From contig MEHQ01002123.1 in the NCBI GenBank assembly GCA_008828725.1, positions 208,887 through 272,886 on the forward strand: DNA of 64,000 nucleotides, in the 5' to 3' direction. Both the position numbers and the translations under genes were made by a program. Each line of letters starts with the position of its first letter. Within the stretch, counting starts at the first letter, position 1. Under the pieces are notes generated by a model. That model saw nothing but the letters and a program-made list of their open reading frames with translations. It made no database searches and was not told where the DNA came from. Source of the stretch: Saccharina japonica (lineage: Eukaryota > Sar > Phaeophyceae > Laminariales > Laminariaceae). Positions 1 through 12,600 of this stretch are shown piece after piece.

Positions 1-3000
1 CGTACCGTCAGGCGGCTGAGTTGACGTCTGCATCGCGCCGCCGTTGAGTGTCATCCACAACCCCTCAGCGGCACGCTCCCTCACGAACCCCATGTTCTGA
101 ATACGTCGAGATGTTCCCCTGTGGTTTGGCGGTGAAAACAAAGCGAGCGGGTCGTCACGTGACTTCTCTGCGTCTTGAGCATTTCCCCGAGAGAAAAACA
201 CATCTGCTGCGCCCGAACCCTAGCAGACCAGCGTTGCTTGCGGGTCGCCAAGTGTATCTACTGTGAGCACTGTTAATAGCAGTACGCCGACGTCCCAGGA
301 GTCAACACTTTTAACGCTTTCTACTATTTCCAAAATATGGTGACATGGTGATAGTTTACCGTTTACTCACCTGTTGTGCGGGATCCAGAAATCCTGTCCC
401 GGCGACCACGTAAGGTAGAAGTTACCACGTGACGATACCGCGAGGTACGATCCATCTTCCGCCCTGAAAGAGGCATCGTGTGTGATACGAGGCAAGGTTA
501 CATTAAATAAACACCCTGAGTAACGTGCCGTTACACCCTTTCAGCACACGATACACATCTCGGGAGTGCGATAGGAAGAGTGCTTGGTAAAAGCACTACA
601 ATATCAGTCTATGAGAACAGAACAGCCCCATCACTATGCAAGTATTACACATGGCTATCGTGGCTCCTATCTATCTCTTCGTACCAGATACTCACACAAT
701 AACACACAATAACATTGAGCCTTGAGCACATGAAATCCCACCTGGTGGTACCGATGATGGACCCGGTGAAGTAGCTTGCGCCGCTGACTCCGCTCGAGGA
801 AATGCGGTTGAGGGTGGCATCCACAGTCTCCTTGACCTTCGGATATTTCGACCGCCACAAATACCACCGGCAGGGAAACGGCAATATTCGCATTAGGGTC
901 TTCGACACTTTGTATTACTCAAGCGTACAGCCAAGCGTGTGCGTGTGGTTCAAAAATCCAACTGGGTGCTGCGATTGGGAATCGAGGAGAGCTGGTTTTG
1001 AACGAGATATCAGGCTTCAAGAAGCGTATCCTCACACCTGCGCTGTCCAGTTCATTCCCGCGTTCTTGGTGTAGTAGATTGCACCAGATGAAGTAGTCAT
1101 CTCCGCCTTGCCACCGCCCAATGCCACGATGTTGGAAGGCTCTCCAGGGAGCTGTATTGATCGATCAGGTGAGACACATCGCCAACAAAAGAGGAAGGGT
1201 CGTTCTTCTTCGCGTTTCTGGAAACAGCTCCAGTCGTTCGTGACCTTAACTCGTACCAGGTGGCTTGGAAACGGATACTATCCATACTTTACTGCAAGTC
1301 TAAGGTGTTCAATGTTTCAAGTCAAGCATATGCTTTCTTTAAGCGTCTTCAAGTGCCTCTCGTCTGGATTATCGGATCTGGCGTGCTTTAGTCGAACGGG
1401 TGCCTTCCCAGTGGCTACCACCTGCGGTTGTCCATGCCAGACTCGCCTTCGCCTTGAGAATTTGTACCGAGAGAAACATACCAGGTAGCATGCAATGGAT
1501 AACTTAGAGTATCCCATCGCACAAAGTTAACCCGACCTGTATCGGCGACAGACCAAAACAGGATACTGCTACCTACTGTGGAGACAACTATTAATAATAG
1601 ACCACTGACCTTCGGCGAGAGGGGGACGCGTTCCCAGCTCTTCCCAGAGTCTTTGCTGTGGAGTAGGATGGGTGGCTTTCCGATGATGAAAATCTCATCG
1701 TTGAACATCGACACCTGGGCACACAGGCAAACGTTCTCGCTGAGGACGTACTCGTGGAATTGTACATATCACGATACGGTTTAAATTCTGCCGAATTGAA
1801 GCAGACCAAATACCGGGATATTATACCACTTTTAACGTACAGCACCTATGATGCACAAACAGATAAAGGCACTCCTCGCACCACAATTAACACATTATGA
1901 AGCAAAACATAGTGAGCGCGACCGGGGAGCTGATGAGCCTTTGTAGGAGTTATCCGTTGGCCATAAATCGTTAACCATGGGCGCTTTATCTATTTATACT
2001 ATCGACAGGTACTGCTCTGCATCAACTCTCACCTTTTGGAAACGGTAGTTAATCTCCTCCTCCTCATCCAGGTTGCCGAACGTGCGCACGCTCCATTTGT
2101 CCCCGCCGTCGAAAGTCTGCGATGGCACACAATCGACCGCAAACCAGGTCATCAAAAAGCAAAGGTCGGTACATCGATTACTTCTACTACGGTATTACCG
2201 GTCAATACCTGGTACTACTAGTAATACTAGTAATACTGCCGTAGACTGCCGGAAATATCACAGGTATCAAAGGCTAGATACCTGGTATACCACTGCTGTA
2301 GATAAGCGCGTCACAGGTCGGGAAACGATCACCGCCCCGCGCGCGTGATCAAAGGCGAGGGACACAGCGGCAGCAGGCACACTACCGACGTACTGGCACT
2401 AATGCTCGTATACATACCAGGTACCTCGCACGTATATATGTACGAGATATTATACGAATACCTACGTACGTCGTATATAGGACGGAGTCTCCAGGGTGAC
2501 TGGAGGTCTCATTTAATCCAATACTACTGCTGCTGTAAAGTTTCATTAGAGTGGAGGCGAAGCGATACCTCAGTAGAATGGGCGTGCTCATGTACATCAG
2601 TACTCGTATAATAACAGTTGGCCAGTCGGGTTGTTCACGAAACTGACATATTTTGCTGCGCATCTCGTGTACACGCCCTCTTGCTCCTTTGCTGCATCTC
2701 TGGTGTGTGAGACATGCTCGTAACTATACCAGGCACAGAGTACATAATTAACCGCCGTAAAAGGTAACCGGCGATTCTCGCCTATTTGTCTTCTCGTACC
2801 AGTTGGCATATGATACTCGTACGAACACAAAGTGTCAAGGCTCGTGTCAGAACAGCAATCACGATCTCGGTCTGCAACGCAGCCAATACCTACTTCGCCA
2901 CGCAAACGCCCCAGAGTATTTAACGACCCCAGACAATCTCACCTCGAGGAAGGTTCCCTGAGCGCCGACCACGAGCCCGTGGTCAGGGTGCTCAGGGTCA

Positions 3001-3338
3001 AAGGCGATATCGTACAGCACAGAGGCGACAGGAAGCTGGATCTGCTCCCACGCGCTTACTGTCGCTGCTGATGCAGGAGACGACGCTCCTGTCGACGCGG
3101 CCACAGCGATCGCACCCGCAACGAGCCCTGCCGAAGAGTCTTTCAAGAAGTCTTTCCTGGACTCTGAGGCATCATCGAGTGACATTCGCATGGGCCGGCA
3201 AGTCGCAGTCTGCTCTTGCTGCCTCAACGCTGCCTGAGCGTAGGAGTTCTTGAGCAGCGAGTGACCCTGTGGTACAAATGCGCTTACTCCGGCCGTGGCC
3301 AGGATAGCACATGCCGACGCGAGCGTAACCACCGCCAT
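1..3338 (-). CDS. HCF136: HCF136/Ycf48, photosystem II assembly factor (5' seven exons, 3' end beyond window)
   Basis: Thylakoid-lumen beta-propeller protein that helps assemble the photosystem II reaction centre. Exons on the minus strand: 3338-2943, 2116-2033, 1714-1610, 1151-1038, 830-742, 463-371, 118-1; all introns GT-AG, and the phases join into 333 codons with no stop. The protein starts with a signal peptide ending in SAFVP (about residues 19-23), then a transit region, then a hydrophobic Ala-rich stretch ending in SPASAA, which fits a lumen signal. Family motifs seen: [66 protein letters not shown] and RRIQNMG. Start: Met at 3338, because it puts the AF motif about 20 residues in; an upstream in-frame Met at 3386 is less likely. 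The remaining C-terminal blades lie left of base 1. The lumen signal shows Arg-Lys rather than Arg-Arg ahead of the hydrophobic core. Function follows from family knowledge; the exon map is read directly. Confidence 0.93.
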
Positions 3339-3603
3339 GTCTTCTTCTCCTTCGGGTGTAGCTACTCCCGTGCCTGAGTTGTACACACCCTCTGTGTAAG
3401 TACGGATTCCTGCTTTCTGTGCTGGCAGGGCGAGGGGGCTCAGGGCGTAGTGCGTAGCGAATCATGCGAAAGGAGGCCCGTTTGGCTAAGGCTTCCCAAG
3501 ACATAGGTGTTCCGCCGCATCTGCAACCTCACTCGCACGCTTAGGGCTTTGCACACACTCATCGTAGAGTTGTCGCTACAGTGCTTAGCGCACAACCTGC
3601 TTC
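3339..3603. promoter_or_regulatory. Shared divergent upstream region of HCF136 and the GST-like gene
   Basis: This 265-bp gap separates the start codon of HCF136 (minus) from that of the GST-like gene (plus). It must hold both 5' UTRs and both core promoters, so a bidirectional promoter is likely. I see no clear TATA box. Both products are predicted plastid proteins, so shared control is plausible but is inferred from spacing only. Confidence 0.5.
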
Positions 3604-6600
3604 ATGAAGGCTGTGGGGCTCCTATTCCCACTGTGCACTTTGCGCATAGGCTCAGTTCTGGCATTTTCGGTTCTACCGGCCGTTTCCAGAAGGTAAGCGA
3701 GTTGTGTACGAACAAGAATGCGTAACATGCTCAGCGTTCAGCTTTTTAGTTCGAGTAAAGGCTCACATGATGACACACCACTGCTGTTGCTTGGCAGCAG
3801 TACTTTCTCTTTACTGTGTCGACTGCAACACTAGACACTCCAGATAATAACACTGCAACAGATATCTCACCTCTTCGGGCAATAGCACACACCGTATGGT
3901 ATCATTTGCCATAACGTACCTGGTACGTCGTGGACACATTTTCCTATGCCCCCGCTGCGTTACCCAGTACGTCGTAATGTAAATTTATAAACTCGCAACA
4001 GAGCGCCGAGTGTACCAGCAGACGTATGTTACACAAGGGCTCCGCTTCGCGGGCGGCTGACGCCGCCCGCTACGCTCGCGCAAGGAAAGGGGTACAGAAG
4101 AGGCCCATGATGTAGTGCAGGCACCGCGACTTGAAAAATGCCAAGAGATTCATGGTGCAGCAAAGAAACGGCGGACTTGACATGCATGCAAAACATGCTC
4201 GGGGTGCACAATAGCTCCATGCTCCAGGACGACAAAGCTGTACGTTCGAAAGAGAAAGCACAGCAACACGACTCACGGCTCACGGCACGGCGTTGCGCTG
4301 TCTACTGTGGGGGTGTGAGATGTGCATTTTTCGTGAGTATGTGTGGTATATAACAGTATTACTGTACGTATTAGTAGTACTTCGTACTTTGTATACACTC
4401 CATTGTCTATTGTATGAAAGAGAAAAAGCACAGCACCAGCACGGTCGCCAAGTTGTGAAGTATGAAAAAAAAAAAAAATCCACACAACTGAGAAAGACGT
4501 GCATACGTACTCGTGCTCCTACTCGTACTCGACTCGTACTCGTAATATACTCGTACTCGTACTCCTACTCGACTCGTACTCCTACTCGACTCGTACTCGA
4601 CTCGTACTCGTATTATCCTCGTACTCGTACTCGTATTATACTCGTACTCGTACTCCTACTCGAACAAAACGGCAAGCAACAACAACAGCAGCAGTACGTC
4701 GTAGTACTTCGAATTTCGAACGACATATACATATCCATATCGTGATTGCGCCGCTCAAAAAACAAAAAACAAAGTTAAAACGACTGTCACGCTCTGTCAC
4801 CCTCGATGCTGTCCGCCCCCCCGCAATCACCTCGCTATCGATTCGATCCGGGTCGAGCTCTACTGCCCCTCTACCCCAGTGAGCCCCGTGGTCCGCCTCG
4901 ATGAAGCCCGGTGCTCACCGTGGCCCTCGTTCGCCCGCTCGAGCATTATGGTGTTCAAACCGCCCGTGTCTCTCTTGTGAAGAATATTTGGTTGGAAAAA
5001 TAAGCACCGCTTGAATATTATTTTACACAAAGAAACGATCCTTATAATTTTGGACGTACTGGGTTCGCACCACCAGCAGCAAGACAGACAAAGCCCCTTC
5101 ATGCTTCCCTCGTGTCTCGATGGACACACCACGCCTAGCCACGAAAAAGGCAACCGCGCTTCTTCCATCCCCCCCTCTACTGGCCAGAGCCCTTCCATAC
5201 CCGCGATGGTGCCGGGCTCGCCCGCGCTGCCGTGCTCTCTGGGTACACGCACGAACCCAAAACCGAGAAATAAAAAGGCTCTCGCAAACAAATATGATGG
5301 GAAACAAAGACAGGGAGGAAATCTCCGGTATAATAGAAGGAGGCGTTATCGAAGTGGGAGCTCTGAGAGTGCAGGGATGAGGGATCCCTGGGCGAGATAT
5401 TAGTAAGTACAAGAGGCTTCGCCGGCGGCCTGGACGGCCGCCGGTCGCAGCCTTGCGTGATGCCGGAACGTTAGCAGCATTGTAGCGAAGGACGGGGCGG
5501 GGGTCAGACGTAATGCCAAGAGTTATACACGTTTTTAGTTAGCAGCAGCGTTGTGTCGAAGGATGGAAATCAGACGTACTGCCAAGAGTTGAGAGCGCTC
5601 TGCACACTGCCCACGGAGAGTGGCAACCGTACTCGTAATACATGTGATACTGCTGCTGCTGCTGTACTCATCTACGTGTGTGCTCGTATGTATCTTGGTC
5701 ACAAGCCTGACACATGCGCATTGTATGCTGTACACGGTGTGGGCCTACACACCTACTACGAGTACACATCTTCGAAATTCGAAACAGGCGAACAACGGCG
5801 ACAACAGCAACAGCAACTGATACATGCTGCGTGTATCTTTGATAGTGGTCATACATATCCAACCCACATACTTGTGATGCTCACTGCTCGGGGTAGGTAC
5901 TGTTGTAGTACAGCAGTAGTAGTACTGATACATACATGTTGTCGATATATACCCGATGCACGTGTACATCTACGCGCCTCCTATACGTCTGAGAACAAAA
6001 AACAAAAACGGTAAAAAACGACAAAAAAAACGTGTTTCCCCATCCCCGTTTGCCAATGCCATTTTTTTACGCTGAAACCCTCAACAGCATGCAGCGCGTA
6101 GTCCGCTAAAAAGGTGCGATCACAGCTGCTGCTGTACAAATCATAGGAGCTCCGCAACAACATTGACAGTGCATGAGCTGCTAGTCTCTTATCACACGTG
6201 CTACTTGCTGTAGACTACATACATACATACGTACACGTATGCGTACAGCAGCAGGAGCTCTCTCTCGGCGAAAAAAATATTGATGGCAGTTCTCGACAAA
6301 GCCTGGGTGGCATGTATGTGTTCTCGGGGCGTCTCAGATCTGAGCACACAGCCTCCCGCGCAGGCCTCCACCATGTTGACGGCGGCCGGGAAGCCGACCC
6401 CCCCCACGGGTCGGAGGTCAGAGAACACGTACGTGAAAAAACCACGCGAAGATATAGGCGTTGTCGGTGGGCAATGTGCCCAAACGCTCACAGGGCACGA
6501 TTTTTCGTAGACCTCGTCGTAGATCTCGACGTCGAGGCCTCGCGCGCGCGCTACGGCGCCGAGCGGGCGGATCAGCTAAGCCGGCGGTTGCAGGCGAGGC

Positions 6601-9600
6601 GGGGGCACGCCTCAGCGAAGAAATCGCGCGGAAAGGCGATCAGAGGCTGGAGATATCCGCAGACCTAAGGATGTGCATATGTGATAAGCGAACTAAGATA
6701 TATAGATTTATGTCTATATGCATACAACGTACCCCGTACAAGGGCTCCGCTGCGCGGGCGGCTAACGCCGCCCGCTACGCTCGCGGAAGGGAGAATTACA
6801 ATCAAATGTGAAAAGGGGAAAAAGAGGAACATAAATTAGCTGCGACTGGTGGCTTGATAATGCCAAGAGCTCCATATGTATGACGGCAAATACAGGGCAG
6901 AAACGATGGCGATGAATATCTATCTTCCAACACGAAAAATACCGCGAAGAAAGCAAAGCTCCGCCCCGCGGGCGGCTGATGTGGTGCAAGGACCGACTTG
7001 AAAATGCCAAGAGATTCATGGTGCAATGCAGCGAAATACGTACTGCTGTACGTGCGTACAGTTGAACGTAAACTCGTAGCACCCACCTACCGCTGTATTG
7101 TACTGCAGTAGTACTGGTATGTGGCATGTGGCAAAGCACCTACGACGACGGCAGTCGTACACCACAAAAGTTTGGGGGAAGAAAACGTACAGGCGACTTG
7201 CAAATGTCAAGAGTTCCATGCTCCAGGACAACAAAAAGCTGTATGTTCGAAAGAAAGAGAAAGCACAGCAACACGGCTCACAGCACGGCGCTGCGCTGCC
7301 TGCTGTGGGTGTGATTTGTGCCTTTTTCGTGATTATGTGCGTTAGTACAACAACAGCAGTACTCGTAGTACCTTCTATTTTGTATGTATAGAGAGAGTAT
7401 GAAAGAGAAAGCACAGCACAGCACGGTCGTCAATCAAGTTGTGAAGCACCAAATAAAAAAAATCCACAAAACTGAGATATACGCACATATCTTACGTACT
7501 CGTACTCGATAAAGGAAAAAGGCTCTCGCCAACGAAAGCATAGGAAACAAAGACAGGAAGCAAGTAATCGCGAAATGTTCTTTTACAGACTGAAGCGACC
7601 CTCATAATTTCGGACATACCGGATTGATCGCAGCAGCAGCAAAAGGCGGACAAAGCCCCTTCATGCTGCCTCGCGTGTCTCGATGGACACGCCACGCCTA
7701 GCCACGAAAAGGCGACCGCGCTCCTTCTGACCCCCCCTCTACTGGCCAGCGCCCTCCCATACCCGCGATGGCGCCGGGTTCGCCCGCGCTGCCGTGCTCA
7801 CTGGGTACACGCACGAACCCAAAACCGAAAAAGGAAAAAGTCTCTCGCCAACAAAAGTATAGGAAACAAAGACGGGGAACAAGTAATCGCGAAGAAAGAA
7901 GAAAGCAAAGGAAGCCAAGAACTTCGGGAAAGCAAGTAACTTTTCCCTCGGCAATTAAAGGCTGAGAGTGGCTGTCAAACACGAAGACATGCCGAGGAAA
8001 GCTTCCGAAGCCCGCATGTTCTAGGTATGTTCTTCGAAGTAGTTTTATATACTCGTACGTACGGGTACTCAGTAGCCGTCGATACTGCTGTCAGATATCA
8101 TACCAGGTAAGGGCACATTTTGCCGTTGAGTCGTGTCTTCTCTGTACCATGCCAGGTACGCAAGGAGTACCCGGTATACTGCTTCACTATTGTAGGCACA
8201 CACCGTACGTCGCCCATATACTCCTGTGTTGAAGATACAGCAGTGTTGCGCTTGATTAACGACCCCGCAGGCCACGAGGGGTCGGTTCTCTTCGAGCTGG
8301 GTTATTCGACGACATCGGAAAGATGGCATCACAGATCGGTGCGGGGGCAGGTGCCCCAATAGGTCGCCCGCTTTTCGGGGATTCTCCTGATCCTTCTTGG
8401 CCGACTCTTCGCAGCGAAGCCATCGCAACACCAACCGGCGAATCCATGGAGGAAAACAAGAGGTACGTTAGCCTGCAGTAGTACTAAGTGTATGGTATAC
8501 CATTGGAAAGGCGACGGCGCAATGCTGCACTCGTACTGTATGCACGACTGCTGCTGATGTGCTCGGGTGTAGTGCTGCCGCACTGCAGTGCCTGCTCCGC
8601 TATGATACTGTACAATAGTATCGTACAAAGGTTAATTACAGAGGGCCTGACAAAACCTAAATGCAAATGCAGGATGGCCCTGCAAATATCGTTCTGTAGG
8701 TTTAGGCCCTGCTCCCGCTTGGCAACCTGATCCCATCCGGACCTGATCTCATCCCGACCTGAGCCCTCCGAAGTCACCCTGGGTACAGTATATAAGTACG
8801 TAGCGTAGACGGACGGCAGGGACCACCCGTGATCCCACCACCTTGACGTGACCCTCCAAACTCGAGGATTTCTACCGAACGACCACAGCAAAAAGCAAAA
8901 GACACTATTCATATACTTCAAGTACAATGAGCGGCTGCAGAGTTTTTTTGCAGGCCCGTCCTGCCTTTACTCGTAGTCGGCGCCGGGATTCTCGGGGTTT
9001 TATTTATAGTATGCGTATGAGTAGCGTTGTCGTGTTTGCGCTGATTTGCTTGAACCGGCTGCGAAAACTGTGACTATGACTACTGTAAGCGAGTAGACAC
9101 ATAGACTGTTTCTGTATCGTAGGCTAAACAGGCACCGTCCGTGTAGCTTAGCCTCGATAGCCGAGAGCAGAGAGGTCACCACAAAGGTCGGCTCGAGCTA
9201 TGGTACAAGTGCACCAGTACTCGCACAACACAATATGATCCCAATATATGTTTGTTTATGTATGATGCATCCATGTACGTACTCGTACACCCTTCCTTGT
9301 AACACGGCGGTGTGTTACCTAAGCTCTGTCCGGCACAGCTCTCCGTTGAGCCACGTGCTCGTATTGTGGGACAGCAGTATGTACCAGTATGTACGAATAT
9401 GTACGAGTATATACGATTAGTCCTGAGCAAGTAGAAGCACATACGTACTGTGGTAGTACTGGAACCGTCATGGTGTAGAGCTATTCGTACAGTAACGTTT
9501 TTTTGTTCCTTCGTTGATTTTGTATCCCTCGCGCTTCACTTACATTGAACCATATTTCCATGACTTTATCTCTCCCCCTATAAATGAACGTCCTACGTCG

Positions 9601-12600
9601 GCGTTCGTCGTTGGCAGGTTGTGGGAGGAGGGTGCAGGTCCTCCTCACACCGATGCCAAACTGAGACTTTTCGGCAGCACAGGGGAGCCGAGGGTCATTT
9701 TCTACAGGGATACGGCTGCATGGTGTCCATACTGCCAGAAGGTGCTTATGCATTGCCAACTAGCTCCCCATTCCTTTTCTCCACCCCCCCCCCGAACCTC
9801 ACGCGCCCGAGGCTTACCTACTGCATGTATGCTATGTGGCAGTACTCGTGGACTCTCTGTCTGTGGCGTTGTCTCCGCCATTCGTTTGATATGCCCTGGA
9901 AACTGGCCTAATACCGTACCAGGTACGTAGCAAGCTTGAATCGTTTTGTTCAAAATGCCCAATTCTCGCGTGTTTTGCTACCGTGGTTTGTGCTGGACGT
10001 GCCTGCTGCTGCTGCAGGTGTGGATGATGCTCGAGGAAAAACAAATCCCCTACAAAATCGAGAAAATCAACATGAGGTACGAATGACACTTGTTTTCGAC
10101 CCTTGAAGCGTGCACGTGGTGCCCTTAAACGATGCCCTTCTACGAGTAGCTTGTTTCCTCGTCAACAACAATACACAATTTCTGCTCCTTGGGTTTGGGC
10201 TTCTCATCGATCTGAAACGACTCAAGCTTGCCTCCGCCTTTGCATGCGTACTCCTATCCTGGCGGAATCCTCAAACCTATCGTTCACCTTTGCATGCGTA
10301 TTCTGGTTGAACCCGCAGGTCTTACGGAGAGAAGCCTTCATGGTACCTCCAGATAGTGCCTTCCGGTTTGCTGCCCGCCATCAGCCTTGATGGACAGGTG
10401 ATTCTCGTCAGTACCAATGGTTTGTCCTATCGACGTAAACGGCTATGGCACCGTAGTTAGTCTGTAGTATCGACGTCAGAAACCCCTGCCTGCTTGCTCA
10501 AGCGTCGAAATGTCCTTAATGTCTTTAATGTCCTTAATGTCATTCACTCTCCGACTGAACCGGAAGCTAACCCGCTGTCTTCTTTTTATCACGTTACTGG
10601 CGCGCAGTTGATCACGGAGTCACTCGTTATCATGCAGACGCTGGAGGCCGCATTCCCTGAACCCAGACGAATGCTTCCAGACCGAGACACGCCTGTTTTC
10701 GAGGAGGCTGTCAGGTGAAGCGGGGGGGGGCATCTTGTGTCTACTAGTACATGTACATGTACCAACGGCTTGTATGTTTCCTTCTCCTTACACGCTACCA
10801 CATTCATTCGCAGATGTTCGTCATACAGTATCGGTTTGTTGTCATACAGTATCGGGGCTTGTTCCTCCAAGAAACGTAGGCAGTAACATGCCCACCGTCG
10901 GTGCTCCCGTCGTGCGTTCCTGCAGCATCATTCTGGAATCCGCTATCGTACATTTCCACAACGTCTCTCGGCCTCACCTGACGCAACCGAAACCCTTCTT
11001 CAACCTTCAACCACCTACTTGGAGAGTAATTCATTCCGGTGCCACGGGGCGTGTGAACAGCATATTCTCAACATGTTTTTACTGCCGATCTTTGCTGACG
11101 GTTGATTTTGGGAGACGAATGCGCGTATCTGGCGCATCCTTGACCGTTGATGACGCATTGTTGCCAAAACTGTTATTAATAATACTCCCTCCGGCAAGCG
11201 CGCGACTCCGCTCGGTAATTTTAGTACAGTATTAATACGGCACGACCGCCGAATAGCCCACCTAGATCCGCACTTCGAAGTTTACCAGGTACCGAGCATT
11301 GATCAGGGCCGCGCTTGAGCCACACTTCCTTCCCGTCGTGATTGCTGCACCCGTGCATATGCTGTACCTTGTAGGCTGCTCAATCTGGAGCGAGAACTGT
11401 TCAGGTGGTGGTGCCAGTTCGTATTCCGCTCGGGGGAGTCAAGTCGTGGGGCGTTAGAGAAGACACTTGATGAGGTGTGGTCGTGGTATGTGTAGCCGTT
11501 TCTTGACGAGGTTTGGTCGTGGTGTTGTTTGGCCGTTTGTTACAACACTTGTAGAAGCACTTGTGGCACCAGAATATGTTGTTCTCTTGAGTCAGTGGGA
11601 GGTCGGATGGAGGCCTCCCAATCAGTTTATCGGCCTGTCAGCCACTCAGCCACTCGAGGTATCGTTTGGTGTCATCGGCGATCCCAGTCTAAAACACCAA
11701 GCAAGTGTAATCGTTGAGTACAGTAAACTGTAAAAAATCGCCGAGCGCTATATTTACAACGGTGCGCGTGCGGCGTGGCTTGTTCAGGTAAATTCTTCCC
11801 TTGCTTCTTCGCCCGGGCCGTGGTTTTTACCTTCATCAGCGTCTGCGGAGGAAGCTGCTAATGGCAGCCCCGATGACGGCTTCAGCCTCGTCGACCTCAC
11901 CTACGTGCCACGTGAGAAGTGGGACATTCCGCGTCTGAATGCCACTCGGTTGTTAACGTTAGCTAATATTTGGGGGGTCGACGGTATGAAACGCCATACT
12001 CGTAGCCACGATACGAAAAGTAGCGTTGTGAGAGCCGTTCGCATTTTTCGTGACTACGACTCCCCGTGTCGAAAGCGGTACGGGGCAACAAGAGGTTTAA
12101 GTGCCAAAAATATGCAGGGGTGGGGTCGGCTTGGAGTAACGTTTTTGTCCGTACGCAGACGTTCTTGGTTTCCCAAATATGGTCGTCTCTGCGGAGGACA
12201 GAGTTGGTTGCTTTGGGAGGCAGGGCCGGGAGAACTTTGGAAGGGGTAATGTTCAGTGGAACTGCGCTTGGGATTTTTTGTGCTGAAACGACATGCTATC
12301 ATGCTTCGTATAGCGATGCATCCCGATGTGTGTGATCGTCGAAGCATTGCGGAAATTGTAGTGAACATGGTTTTTATTTTCAGGGGTTCGTCCCGGGCCC
12401 TGCGCGCGGTTCGCTACTGTGTCAACTTCGGCACAACTTTGCCTGAACCGGTAGTTGTATGTGATAAAAACAATCAACATGTTTCGAACCATTCGTCAGT
12501 GCCCGCCAGACGTTTCGATCGCCTGGTCGTTGTTTTTTCTTGTTGCTGTGGGGAAAGATCTGGAGAGGATGGCTGCTTCCACAGCATACTGGAAAGGGCT

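Noticed and set aside
4293-4882. Open frames of 127-150 codons rich in Tyr, Ser, Thr and Arg
   Set aside because: They are translations of the TACTCG microsatellite inside repeat copy A; no domain, no splice context.
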